Shown piece after piece: positions 44,844 through 53,480 of a stretch of 64,000 bases of DNA. A program made the position numbers and the translations under genes. The stretch covers positions 277,904 through 341,903 of the forward strand of contig CAVPRR010000003.1 of assembly GCA_963707965.1 (NCBI GenBank). The letters are read 5' to 3'. The notes beneath the pieces are model-generated. The model did no database searches and had not been told where the DNA came from. It was given only the letters and a program-made list of their open reading frames with translations. The first letter of the stretch is position 1. The number at the start of each line of letters is the position of its first letter. The DNA comes from VRUE01 sp963707965 (lineage in GTDB: Bacteria; Actinomycetota; Thermoleophilia; Solirubrobacterales; 70-9).

Positions 44844-44977
44844 GCCGACGGGACTGAGATGCACCTACGCCGACGGGACTGAGATGCACCTATATGGTGC
44901 GAAATCGTCCCGTCGATCGGATGGCCACGCCGACGGGACGGAAATGCACCCATACGGTGCGAAATCGTCCCGTCGGC
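44844..44977. repeat. Palindromic element, locus 1 (half copy plus a pair)
   Basis: A half copy at 44844-44867 is followed by full hairpins at 44869-44915 and 44929-44977. Each full copy reads GCCGACGGGAC, ~27 internal bases, then GTCCCGTCGGC, with an inner stem GCACC/GGTGC. The two full copies are separated by a 14-nt spacer (ATCGGATGGCCAC region) that is similar at all loci. Confidence 0.9.
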
Positions 44978-45888
44978 GGGCGAGCGGCTCGATCGATTGG
45001 GCAATTTCTGATTTAGCGAACGAGCAACATGGTGTAGTAGCGCTCGCGCAGCTTGCAGAGCTGGGACTTACGGCCAGGGCTGTCGGGGCACGTGTGGCTG
45101 CCGGACGTTTGCACCGGGTGCATCAGGGTGTCTACTCCGTTGGATACCGGTCGCTTACAGCGGAGGGACGATGGATGGCGGCGGTGCTCGCCTGCGGTCC
45201 GGGCGCGGTCCTCTCGCACCGATCGGCCGCTGTCCTTTGGGGCCTTTGCCCCGATCAACAATCCAGGATCGACGTGACTGCCCCGAATCGACGCGGGCGC
45301 GCTCTCGAGGGGATCGCCGCGCATCGTAGTGGTGCATTGCTCCCCCAAGATCACACATTGGTGAGGGGAATTCCGTGCACGAGCATCCCGCAGACCCTTC
45401 TCGACATGGCCAGCGCTGTGTCCATCCGAGAGCTGGCAAATGCAGTCTCCGAGGCGGAGGTGCTGCGTCTGCTGGACCGGGCGGCCGTCCGGGAGGTGCT
45501 CGAACGCAATCGCGGGCGGCGCGGTACTGGCAGATTGCGCTCGCTGCTTGCGGATCTTGACCCGCAGACCCGCAGAACGCGGAGCACGATGGAGCGGCGG
45601 TTTCTGGCGATTTGCAGGCGCAACATGTTGCCGATCCCTGAGGTCAACACGTCGGTTCGGGTGGCTGACACCAGGGTCGAGCCCGACTTTCTTTGGCGCG
45701 ATGTGCGGTTGATCGTGGAAACGGACGGTCGCCAATGCCACGACACGGCCTCCGCGTTCGAGCGCGATCGCCGACGCGACCAGCAACTCCAAATGGCTGG
45801 CTGGCGTGTCGTTCGCTGCACCTGGCGCCAGGTGGTCGACGAACCCGTCGAGCTCTCGCGCACGTTGCGTGCTCTTCTCGCGTGCTAA
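44944..45888 (+). CDS. AbiEi-type antitoxin-domain protein fused to DUF559/VSR-like nuclease domain
   Basis: About 314 residues. The N-terminal helix-turn-helix ('EQHGVVALAQLAELGLTARAV', then 'RVAAGRLHRVHQGVYSVG') is the AbiEi_4-type domain. The C-terminal ~110 residues ('VADTRVEPDFLWRDVRLIVETDGRQCHDT ... RDQQLQMAGWRVVRCTW') match the DUF559/very-short-patch-repair nuclease fold, with D and E of the PD-(D/E)XK-like core. The only in-frame ATG (44944) lies inside the palindromic element; otherwise translation must use a rare start near 44990. Palindromic pairs flank the gene on both sides. Such proteins are very numerous in Solirubrobacterales-type genomes; their function, toxin-antitoxin or nuclease, is untested. 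Confidence 0.75.
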   Translation: MHPYGAKSSRRRASGSIDWAISDLANEQHGVVALAQLAELGLTARAVGARVAAGRLHRVHQGVYSVGYRSLTAEGRWMAAVLACGPGAVLSHRSAAVLWGLCPDQQSRIDVTAPNRRGRALEGIAAHRSGALLPQDHTLVRGIPCTSIPQTLLDMASAVSIRELANAVSEAEVLRLLDRAAVREVLERNRGRRGTGRLRSLLADLDPQTRRTRSTMERRFLAICRRNMLPIPEVNTSVRVADTRVEPDFLWRDVRLIVETDGRQCHDTASAFERDRRRDQQLQMAGWRVVRCTWRQVVDEPVELSRTLRALLAC

Positions 45889-45902
45889 CCGTCGGCTGCG
45901 GC

Positions 45903-46011
45903 GCCGACGGGACTGAGATGCACCCATACGGTGCGAAATCGTCCCGTCAACCGGGAGGCCACGCCGACGGGACTGAGATGCACCCATACGGTGCGAAATC
46001 GTCCCGTCGGC
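45903..46011. repeat. Palindromic element pair, locus 2
   Basis: Two hairpins (45903-45948 and 45963-46011) separated by a 14-nt spacer ending AGGCCAC. The sequence between the outer arms, TGAGATGCACCCATACGGTG, is identical in both. It begins 14 bp past the AbiEi-like gene's stop. Confidence 0.92.
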
Positions 46012-46113
46012 GGTGGGCAATAGCCCGATCGCCTACGGTCTCGCTTCCTTGGCTGTCGCTTCCTTGGCTGCCGCAGGGAGTGAGACTGATCCCAAGTGGA
46101 ACCTCGGGAGGCT

Positions 46114-47019
46114 TCAGCCCTCCGCCAGGACATCGGCCATGTTGCGGGGGGTGATGCCCAGCGCTTCGACGTCGGCGGTGCCGCGCTCGGTGGTCATCGA
46201 GATCTCCATCAGCTCGGCCTCCTCCCACGTCGCGAATACAGACTCGCCGAAGATGGAGCGGAGGCCGAGCAACCCGGCGCGGACCATCGGCAGGGGGAGG
46301 TGGACGAGCGGCCGGGGCCGCCCGGCGACACGGCTGACCAGGTCGGACATCTCGTCGTAGGAGAGGGTCTCCGGCCCGGCCAGCTCCCACCGCGCCCCGC
46401 CAGCGTCACGCTCGGCATGGCCGGCACCGCGATGGAGGGCGGCTACCACGCAGCGGGCCACGTCGCCGGCCCAGATAGGTTGGAACCGCGCCCGGCCATC
46501 TCCGGACACCGGCATCACCGGCAGGAAGGAGAAGCGTCGCAGCAGGGTGACCCACGGGTCGGAGCGGTCGTAGACGATTGAGGGGGCGAAGACCATCGTC
46601 TCCAGCGGCGAGGAGGAGACCGCCTGCTCCGCCAGCCACTTGGCGCGGAAGAGGCGGGTGCGCTGCGCGGCGGAGGCGTTGAGAGCGCTGAAGAAGACGA
46701 AGCGGCGCACGCCGGTGCGCTCGGCGGCGCGCAGCAGGCGCACCGTGGCGAGCCCGTTCAGCTCCTCAATTCGGTGGCGCGGCTGGTCGCGGATCGTCGC
46801 CGCCAGATGGATCACCGTGTCGACCCCGCGCAGCGCCTGACGCACCAGGTAGGGGTCCGACATCTCACCCAGGTCACCGAGGGCGATCTGCACGTCGACC
46901 CGCCGCTCGCCAAGCCGCCGCGGCTCGCGCACGAGGCAGCGCACGTCCTCGCCCCGCTCGAGCAGCAGCGGCAGCAGCCGCGAGCCGACGCTTCCGGTCG
47001 CTCCGGTCAGCAGCAGCAT
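46114..47019 (-). CDS. NAD(P)-binding atypical SDR-family protein
   Basis: 301 residues from ATG 47019. The dinucleotide-binding motif 'MLLLTGATGSVGSRLLPLLL' is at the very N terminus, followed by 'VDTVIHLAA' and 'RFVFFSALNAS', then 'FRAKWLAEQAV', where the usual YxxxK becomes a K-only version. This is the pattern of atypical extended SDRs (NDUFA9/complex I-assembly-like, ubiquinone-binding). 'RFQPIWAGDVARCVVAAL' is also family-typical. It may act as an NADPH-dependent reductase or as a regulator; no substrate is evident. A tandem 33-bp repeat lies 13 bp upstream of the start codon. Confidence 0.8.
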   Translation of the reverse strand: MLLLTGATGSVGSRLLPLLLERGEDVRCLVREPRRLGERRVDVQIALGDLGEMSDPYLVRQALRGVDTVIHLAATIRDQPRHRIEELNGLATVRLLRAAERTGVRRFVFFSALNASAAQRTRLFRAKWLAEQAVSSSPLETMVFAPSIVYDRSDPWVTLLRRFSFLPVMPVSGDGRARFQPIWAGDVARCVVAALHRGAGHAERDAGGARWELAGPETLSYDEMSDLVSRVAGRPRPLVHLPLPMVRAGLLGLRSIFGESVFATWEEAELMEISMTTERGTADVEALGITPRNMADVLAEG

Positions 47020-47031
47020 CGCCGCTCCTCG

Positions 47032-47097
47032 CTGAGGTTTGCGTCTCCCATCGTTCCCCGCCAACTGAGGTTTGCGTCTCCCATCGTGCCCCGCCAA
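47032..47097. repeat. Tandem 33-bp direct repeat upstream of the SDR gene
   Basis: Two adjacent units (47032-47064, 47065-47097) starting CTGAGGTTTGCGTCTCCCAT differ at a single base. They sit immediately upstream of the minus-strand SDR start (47019), where an operator or promoter would be expected. Each includes GGGAGACGCAAACCTCAG on the coding strand. Confidence 0.85.
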
Positions 47098-47246
47098 CCC
47101 TAGACACGATGGGCCAGTGACGTCTCCCGAGCGGGCCGCGTCGTCGCCTCCCGGCGCGCATCCCTAAAATGTGCGCTCCCCCGCTGCGGTGGGGGCCTGA
47201 GTCCCGCGCCGCCCCCCGAAAAGACGATTTAGGAGAAAAGCCCCGA

Positions 47247-47519
47247 ATGACCTATGTCATCGCCGAGCCGTGCATTGGCACCAAGGACAACTCGTGTGTT
47301 GAGGTCTGTCCGGTCGACTGCATCCACCCGACCCCGGACGAGCCCGACTACGACTCGGTCGAGATGCTCTATATCGACCCGGACGAGTGCATCGACTGCG
47401 ACGCCTGTGTCGAGGCCTGCCCGGTCGACGCCTGTTTCGCCGAGGACCAGTTGCCATCTGAGTGGGCGAAGTACACCGTGATCAACGCGGACTACTTCAA
47501 GAGCACCGCTTCGGCGTAG
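47247..47519 (+). CDS. fdxA: 7Fe ferredoxin (3Fe-4S/4Fe-4S)
   Basis: 90 residues from ATG 47247, with AGGAG eleven bases upstream. The first cysteine set, C-x7-C-x3-CP ('CIGTKDNSCVEVCPVDC'), fits a 3Fe-4S site, and the second, C-x2-C-x2-C-x3-CP ('CIDCDACVEACPVDAC'), a 4Fe-4S cluster, as in actinobacterial FdxA. The protein is very acidic. It is a candidate electron acceptor for KorAB, encoded 14 kb away; that partnership is inference. Confidence 0.92.
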   Translation: MTYVIAEPCIGTKDNSCVEVCPVDCIHPTPDEPDYDSVEMLYIDPDECIDCDACVEACPVDACFAEDQLPSEWAKYTVINADYFKSTASA

Positions 47520-47589
47520 TCGTTCGCGGCATCCGGCCGCTTCGCGTGTCGAGTGCTCCTCCGCCTCGCGTACCGACGGCTCGCCGGTT

Positions 47590-48006
47590 TCAGGTCTCGA
47601 CGAGCAGCGTGACCGGGCCGTCGTTCACCAGGGCGACGCCCATGCAGGCGCCGAAGACCCCCTTGGCCGCCCCGAGGCGTTCGCAGAACCGGTCGTAGAG
47701 CGGCTCTGCCTCCTCGGCGGCCGCCGCCCCGGTGTAGCTGGGGCGGTTGCCCTTTCGCGCATCCCCGTAGAGGGTGAACTGGCTGACGCAGAGCACCTCG
47801 CGCTCGCCGAGCGGCTCGTTCATCCTGCCCTTGGCGTCATCGAAGATCCGCAGCGCTCGCACCTTCTCGGCGAGACGATCCGCGTCCGCGGTGCCGTCGT
47901 CGCGGCCCACCCCGAGCAGGACGAGCAGGCCCGGACCGATCTGCGCCACTCGCTCCCCCTCTACATCGACCGCCGCCTGGCTGACCCGCTGCACCAGCGC
48001 CCTCAA
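47590..48006 (-). CDS. dtd: D-aminoacyl-tRNA deacylase
   Basis: 138 residues from TTG 48006, which has AGGAGGGACGA immediately upstream and gives the family start 'LRALVQRVSQAAV'. 'VSQFTLYGDARKGNRPSYTGAA' and 'VFGACMGVALVNDGPVTLLVET' carry the SQxT and NxGPVTxx active-site motifs. It hydrolyses D-amino acids from mischarged tRNAs. Convergent with the ferredoxin gene, 70 bp apart. Full length. Confidence 0.93.
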   Translation of the reverse strand: MRALVQRVSQAAVDVEGERVAQIGPGLLVLLGVGRDDGTADADRLAEKVRALRIFDDAKGRMNEPLGEREVLCVSQFTLYGDARKGNRPSYTGAAAAEEAEPLYDRFCERLGAAKGVFGACMGVALVNDGPVTLLVET

Positions 48007-48119
48007 TCGTCCCTCCTGCACCCATTGCTCCTCTGTGGAACCGCCACCGCAAAGCTACACGCGCAGGCGCGGCCCGGCCCCGCTCGCAGTGGCCCGCTCA
48101 ATCGCCCCGCTCAGCAGTC

Positions 48120-49286
48120 CTACTGGATGACCGGCAGCTCGCGACCGCTGGGCGCGGCGGGGGCGGCTTCGGCCGCCGGCGCCGGAGCGGCCTGCAGTAC
48201 CGGCAGCTCCTGCGGGGTGGCGGCGACGATGCCGCGGGCGGCCTGGCGGATTGCCTGGGAGGCCGGTGAGTCGGGCTCATCGGTGACCAGCGGCGAGCCG
48301 GAGTCGGCATGCTCGCGCAGCGGCTCCGAGAGGGGCACCTTGCCCAGCAGCGGCACGTCGAGCTCGTCGGCGAGGAGCTGGCCGCCCCCCTCGCCGAAGA
48401 TCGTGAAGCGCTCGCCGGCAGGGGTCGTGAAGCCTGACATGTTCTCGATGACGCCCAGCAGCTCGAGGTCGAATTTCGCGGCCATCTCGGCGCTGCGCCG
48501 GGCGACCGACTGGGCGGCCGGCTGCGGCGTGGTGACGATGACGATCTTTGCCTGGGGGAGCAGTTGCGCGAGGGTCATGGCGACGTCGCCCGTCCCCGGG
48601 GGGAGGTCGAGCAGCAGGTACTCCAGCTCGTCCCAGGCGACATCCTCGAGGAACTGCTGGATCGCTTTGTGGAGCATCGGCCCGCGCCAGACGACCGCGG
48701 CGTTCTCCTCGACGAAGAAGCCGATTGACATCACCTTCACTCCGCCCGCCGCGTCGAGCGGCAGGATCTTTCGCTCGGCGTTCACTTCCGGCCTGTGGTT
48801 GACGCCCAGCATGCGCGGGATCGAGTAGCCGTAGACGTCACAGTCGAGCGCGCCGGCCGCGTGGCCTTCGGCGGTCAGCGCCGCCGCCAGGTTGGCGGTC
48901 ATCGTCGACTTGCCGACACCGCCCTTGCCCGAGGCGACGCAGACCACGTTCTTGACCTGGGCCAGGGCGCCCTCGGGCAGCTTGCCGCGCCCCAGCGTCT
49001 TCTGCAGGCTGCTCTTCTCCTCATCGGAGAGGATGTCGAAGCCGACCGCGACCTCGGTGACGCCGTCGAGCTCGGAGACCTGTTTGGCGACGGCCTGCTC
49101 GAAGTGAGAGCGGATCGGGCAGCCCGGCGTGGTCAGCGAGACGATCACCTCGACCCGGCCACTGTCCTTCACGTCGATCGAGCGGACCATCCCCAGCTCG
49201 ACGATCGAGCGGCGCAGCTCGGGGTCGATCACGGCGCGCAGCTTCTCGGTTATCTGATCCTGCGTTGGGAGGGGCATCGACACCAT
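48120..49286 (-). CDS. apbC: Mrp/ApbC-family P-loop ATPase, iron-sulfur carrier type
   Basis: 388 residues from ATG 49286 (or ATG 49277). An N-terminal MIP18/DUF59 domain ('VIDPELRRSIVELGMV', 'LTTPGCPIRSHFE') precedes the ATPase with Walker A 'SGKGGVGKSTMTANLA', 'ALDCDVYGYSIPRMLG' and 'LLDLPPGTGDVAMTLAQ'. The region where proteobacterial Mrp has a CxxC ('ENMSGFTTPAGERF') lacks both cysteines, as seen in other actinobacterial forms, so Fe-S handling would use other ligands. A ~30-residue Ala/Pro tail follows the domain. Role: Fe-S cluster transfer is known for the family but not shown here. Confidence 0.9.
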   Translation of the reverse strand: MVSMPLPTQDQITEKLRAVIDPELRRSIVELGMVRSIDVKDSGRVEVIVSLTTPGCPIRSHFEQAVAKQVSELDGVTEVAVGFDILSDEEKSSLQKTLGRGKLPEGALAQVKNVVCVASGKGGVGKSTMTANLAAALTAEGHAAGALDCDVYGYSIPRMLGVNHRPEVNAERKILPLDAAGGVKVMSIGFFVEENAAVVWRGPMLHKAIQQFLEDVAWDELEYLLLDLPPGTGDVAMTLAQLLPQAKIVIVTTPQPAAQSVARRSAEMAAKFDLELLGVIENMSGFTTPAGERFTIFGEGGGQLLADELDVPLLGKVPLSEPLREHADSGSPLVTDEPDSPASQAIRQAARGIVAATPQELPVLQAAPAPAAEAAPAAPSGRELPVIQ

Positions 49287-49423
49287 CTTCGCAAAGGCGC
49301 TATCCCGGCGGTGCGCCGGACATCCGTCCGAGAAGAGAGACAAATCCATCCGAGGGGGGAGAGAACGACGACGCCGCGCCCTTGGCCCCATATGTGTCTG
49401 TGTCGGCAATCTGAGGAGGATTG

Positions 49424-51688
49424 ATGTCGGGAGCACGTGGGGGTCGCGGTCGGGTCGTCGGGTTGGGGATCGGCCTGGCGATCGCGTTGCTGCTGCTGGT
49501 GGCGGGCGAGGCGAGGGGGGCGAAGTACACGGTCGCCCAGTGCGGCTGGCACGTTGGAGCCGACGCCGACTGGGCCGACACGACCGGCGGGGCAAAGTTC
49601 CGCCCCGATGCCTACTGCGTGACGCCGTCCGGAGCCGACCCCTTCGACGGCGCCCACCTGAAGAGCTTCACCCGGAGCGGATCCGCGACCGTTTCCGGGA
49701 CCCGCTTCGCGCGGTGGCGCTGGGTGGCGCCGCCGGGGACGGGCATCACCCGGGTCAGCGGAACCTGGTGGCACACGCTGCACGACGGGATGGAGCAGCG
49801 GATCGGGGTTGGCACCTCGAGCGGCGGCTTCAACGTCTTCGCCGCAGCCAGCGCCACCGACGTCACGCCGCGCAACTTCGTGGCCGGCTTCTCGCCCGCG
49901 ATGCCCTCTCTGGAGGATCGCCTGCTCTGCGCGCGAGCCGAGAGCAAGTGGTGCGGTCTCGAATCGGACTCCTGGTCGGCAGTGCGGGCACTGACCATCA
50001 CCGTCGAAGACAACACCGGTCCGGGGGCCGGGATCGGCGGCGACCTGACCGCGGGTGGCTGGCGGCGCGGCGCCCAGAGCGTCTCGTTTTGGGGCTCCGA
50101 TACCGGCGGCGGCATCCGCTTCGGCGAAACTCTGCTCGACGGCGCCCGCGTGGCGCTCGCCGAGTATCCGTGCGCCAAGGAACTGATCACGGGTGAATGG
50201 CGGGGCACCCGGATGCGCCCCTGCGAGCCGAGCGCCTCGGGTGCGGCGAGCGTTGCAACGACCAACTTCAGCGACGGTCCCCACGTGCTCGGGCACTGCG
50301 CGACCGACTTCGCGGCCAACACGGCCTGCGTGACGCCGCGGACGGTGCTGATCGACAACAACCCGCCGGCCCACCCGCGCAGCCTCTCGCTTGGCGGCGG
50401 TGAGGATTGGCGGCGCGTCAACGACTTCGACCTCGGCTGGGCGAATCCCGATCAGGGCCGGGCCAGCCCGATCGGCGGCGCGTCGTGGCGGATTCTTGGG
50501 CCGGCCGGTTTCGACAGCGGCGTGCAGTTCGCGGCCGGCCGCAACCTGACGGAACTGCGGGACCTGCGCGTGCCGCGGCCGGGCGTCTACTCGGCGCAGA
50601 TCTGGCTTCGTGACGAGGCCGGCAACGAGGCGCCCACCTCGGCGGTCGCGGTACCGCTGCTCTTCGACGACGTTGCCCCCGGGGTCGCTTTCGAGGCCGC
50701 CTCCGGCACGGGCATACCGGACGCGATCCGCGCCGACGTCGCCGACGAGCACTCCGGCGCGGCGGCGGGGACGATCCACTACCGGCGGCTTGGCGTCCAG
50801 CAGTGGACCGAGCTGCCGACCAAGTTCGAAGCGGGGGAGACGCCCGCGGCGGCGCGGCTGGTCGCCAACGTTCCCGACAGCCTGGACCCCGGCACATACG
50901 TGTTCCGCGCCGACGCCTCCGATGCGGCCGGCAACACGGCCTCCACGACTCGTCGTGCTGACGGCACAGAGATGGCGCTGCGCAAGGTTCCGCCGCCTCC
51001 CGCCGCGCAGAAGGCGGCGAACACGGCGGCGGTCCCCGCGGCGAAGACCCGGGTCTTCGCCCACCTGCGCTGGCGTCATCGCCGTGGCCCGCGCGTGACC
51101 GTGCCGTTTGGCGCCGGCGCAGCGCTAAGCGGGCGCCTGGTCAGCGCCGACGGGGCCGGCCTCGCCGGCCGCCGGTTGCGGGTTGTGTCACGACCGTCGC
51201 GGGGCGCCCTCGCCCGCCGGCGGGTCGACACGGTTCGCACCGGGTCGCATGGCGGCTTCAGGCTTGCCCTGCTTGCCGGGCCCTCGCGCCGGATCACCGT
51301 CAGCTACCGAGGCGAGTCCGGGCTCGCCGGGGCCCGCCGCCCCGCCCTCGCTCTCCGTGTGCGTGGCGGCGTCGTCTTTCACGCCGGGCCGCGGGCGCTG
51401 CGCACCGGCCAGGTGGTCCGGCTGCAGGGCCGGGTTCGCACCCGGGGCGCGCCACTGCCGCGGCGGGGCAAGGTCGTTGCCGTCCAGTACTACGAGTCGG
51501 CGGCCCATCGCTGGCGGCCGGTCCTCATGAGCCGCACGGACCACAGCGGCCGCTTCCAGGCCCGCTACCGCTTCCGCTACGTCAGCGGCGCGGCCCTGAT
51601 CCGGCTTCGCGCCGTCGCCCTTGCCGAGGAGCGCTGGCCCTACGCCCCCGGCGCCTCCCGCTCCGTGACCGTCCACGTAAGCGGCTGA
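49424..51688 (+). CDS. Large secreted multi-domain protein with Ig-like repeats
   Basis: 754 residues from ATG 49424, with GAGGAGG upstream. The signal peptide 'GLGIGLAIALLLLVAGEARG' is followed by a lectin-like/jelly-roll N-terminal region with several Cys ('AQCGWHVGADADW', 'DAYCVTPSG'), then Ig-like blocks ('VEDNTGPG...', 'LRDEAGNEAPTSAVAVPLLFDDVAPG', 'VFRADASDAAGNTASTT'). The C-terminal ~150 residues ('GAALSGRLVSADGAGLAGRRLRVVSRPSRG', 'VVRLQGRVRTRGAPLPRRGKVVAV') form two repeated Ig-like domains. It is probably a surface or matrix protein. No catalytic motif is recognised. Divergent from the Mrp gene, about 137 bp apart. Confidence 0.75.
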   Translation: MSGARGGRGRVVGLGIGLAIALLLLVAGEARGAKYTVAQCGWHVGADADWADTTGGAKFRPDAYCVTPSGADPFDGAHLKSFTRSGSATVSGTRFARWRWVAPPGTGITRVSGTWWHTLHDGMEQRIGVGTSSGGFNVFAAASATDVTPRNFVAGFSPAMPSLEDRLLCARAESKWCGLESDSWSAVRALTITVEDNTGPGAGIGGDLTAGGWRRGAQSVSFWGSDTGGGIRFGETLLDGARVALAEYPCAKELITGEWRGTRMRPCEPSASGAASVATTNFSDGPHVLGHCATDFAANTACVTPRTVLIDNNPPAHPRSLSLGGGEDWRRVNDFDLGWANPDQGRASPIGGASWRILGPAGFDSGVQFAAGRNLTELRDLRVPRPGVYSAQIWLRDEAGNEAPTSAVAVPLLFDDVAPGVAFEAASGTGIPDAIRADVADEHSGAAAGTIHYRRLGVQQWTELPTKFEAGETPAAARLVANVPDSLDPGTYVFRADASDAAGNTASTTRRADGTEMALRKVPPPPAAQKAANTAAVPAAKTRVFAHLRWRHRRGPRVTVPFGAGAALSGRLVSADGAGLAGRRLRVVSRPSRGALARRRVDTVRTGSHGGFRLALLAGPSRRITVSYRGESGLAGARRPALALRVRGGVVFHAGPRALRTGQVVRLQGRVRTRGAPLPRRGKVVAVQYYESAAHRWRPVLMSRTDHSGRFQARYRFRYVSGAALIRLRAVALAEERWPYAPGASRSVTVHVSG

Positions 51689-51715
51689 CCCCGCCCGGCT
51701 GGCGGGCCAAAAACC

Positions 51716-51822
51716 GCCGACGGGACGGAGATGCACCCATGTGGTGCGAAATCGTCCCGTCAACCGGAAGGCCCCGCCGACGGGACGGAGATGCACCCAT
51801 ACGGTGCGAAATCGTCCCGTCG
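51716..51822. repeat. Palindromic element pair, locus 3
   Basis: Two hairpins (51716-51761 and 51776-51822) with the 14-nt spacer ending AAGGCCCC. Both carry GCCGACGGGACGGAGATGCA and differ in the loop (CCATGTGG versus CCATACGG). They start 28 bp after the stop of the secreted Ig-like protein and precede the IS110 element. Confidence 0.92.
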
Positions 51823-51829
51823 ACTCGCT

Positions 51830-53460
51830 CTGGCCGGTTTGCGATGCACGGGGGGCGGTACGGATGAAAGTCAAATCGACTTTGCCGTTTGCACCTCCAT
51901 TTGCAAGAGTCTGGTCGGGCGTCGGTAGACGACGAGCTAAAGCGCGGGTCTCGGGGCTTGGGCCCGCCGCGCTGCTTGTCCCCTAACGGGTGACTTCAAG
52001 ATGCGCGCCCCGGTGTCGCGCCGGCGCCCGCCTTCTCCTTCGGCGGCCTGCTCGCACTCCAATCCGCGGCGAGGCGACGATATGCCTTCTCGCCGCGCTC
52101 GGCGAGTTCGCGCTCGGCCTGCCGCTCGGCGGCGGTGGCGCTGATCCGCTTGCCCACCGTGGCGGTTGGAGAGCCGTGGCGCCCCTGCCTTGCGCTCGAC
52201 TGCCCGTAGCTTCGCCCGGGTCAGCGAGGGACGGCCGAAGGCGTAGTCCTCCCCCTTGGTGAGCAACTGCCAGGCGATCACAGCGATCTTGCGGGCCACT
52301 GCGACCGCCGCCACCTGAGCTCCGCGGCGAGTGCGGATGCGCTCGCCGAAGGCGCGTAGGGGACCCGGGGAGCGGATCGCCGTCCAGGCCGCCTCGACCA
52401 GCACCGAGCGAGCCTGCGCATTGCCCCGCTTTGAGATCCTCCCGTGGCGGGCAGGTGTGTCTCCCGACTGGCGAACCATCGGGTCCAAGCCCAGGTAGCC
52501 GACCAGCTCGCGGGCGCTCTCAAAGCGAGAGACCTCGCCGATCGCCGCCATCAGTGAGACGGCGGCGCCCACCCCGATCCCGGGAATCGTCATCAGCCGT
52601 TTGGCCTCCTGGGAGCCGTTCGCCCACTCGCAGAGCCTTGCGTCGATCGCCTCGACCTCGGCGTCGCAGAAGTCGATCTGGCGCAGGCAGCCGCTGACGG
52701 TCTCGGCCTCCTCCTCGGGCAGGGGCTGGGCGTCAAGCCATTCACGCCCTCTGGCGCCGAAGAGGTCCGATGCCGGCGAGCGCCCCAGCAGGCAGCGGGC
52801 GAGCGTGGCGTGGATCTCGTTCTTGGCGCGGACGCGTTGGCGCACGAGCGCTCCCCTGCGCGCCACCCGCCGCCGCAGGGCGCCGATCTCGGCCGATGGC
52901 ACCCAGACCGAGTCGAGCATGCCGGCATCGAGCAGGCGTGCCAGGGTGCGGGCGTCGAAGCGGTCGGACTTCACCTTCGCGTGGCTGATCGCCCGCACCT
53001 CGGCGGCGTTGGCGACCACCACGCGAGCTACGTGGGGCATGAGGATCCGGGTGATCTCGAAGGCCGGCCCGGTGGCCTCCAGCACCACCTGGTCTGTGGG
53101 GTCGAGACTCTGGGCGAAGAGCTCGAGCTCGGTGCGATCGGTGGCGATGCGGCCGGCCGAGCGTGTCTCCCCGTCGGCGTGGATCGCCACCTGGCAAAAG
53201 CTCTGATGGACATCGAGTCCGATCGAGCGCATTGGTTCTCCTTTATCGAGTTGTTCGTGGAAGAGCAGCTCGGGGCAAACGACAACTACGGATTCGCGCT
53301 CGCAGCGCAACCGGGCTGGTCGCAGGGGCGGCCACATAGGGTTTCGGGCTCTCGGCCCATACCGCAGGCGCGGCCTGCCCTTCGATCTGCTCCGGGAAGG
53401 CCCCCGTCCCGGTCAGCCGAAGCTAGGACCAGGAGCGGACGGCTTCCCGCTGTAGTTTCA
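51830..53460 (-). mobile_element. IS110-family insertion sequence (limits approximate)
   Basis: The transposase occupies 51996-53232. Non-coding flanks of ~165 bp (51830-51995) and ~230 bp (53233-53460) separate it from neighbouring genes. No terminal inverted repeats were seen, which is usual for IS110 elements. In this family one non-coding end encodes the bridge RNA that specifies target and donor; the ~230-bp upstream end (53233-53460) is the likely location by analogy with IS110-group elements. Exact ends and core dinucleotide cannot be fixed from one copy. Confidence 0.6.
51996..53232 (-). CDS. IS110-family transposase (single-base frameshift near 52157)
   Basis: From ATG 53232 the N-terminal DEDD RuvC-like domain has 'MRSIGLDVHQSFCQVAI', 'VVLEATGPAFEI' and 'KSDRFDARTLARLLDAG'. 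The C-terminal Transposase_20 domain has 'LMTIPGIGVGAAVSLMAAIG', 'ELVGYLGLDPMVRQSGDTP' (candidate catalytic Ser) and 'HGRISKRGNAQARSVLVEAAW'. Near 52157 the frame slips. The conserved-looking C terminus ('ERELAERGEKAYRRLAADW') is in another frame and ends at TGA 51996, about 410 residues. In the unrepaired frame the tail is Arg-rich nonsense reaching 51937. The catalytic core is intact either way. Confidence 0.82.
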
Positions 53461-53480
53461 TGCCCAGTAGGGTGAGGTCG

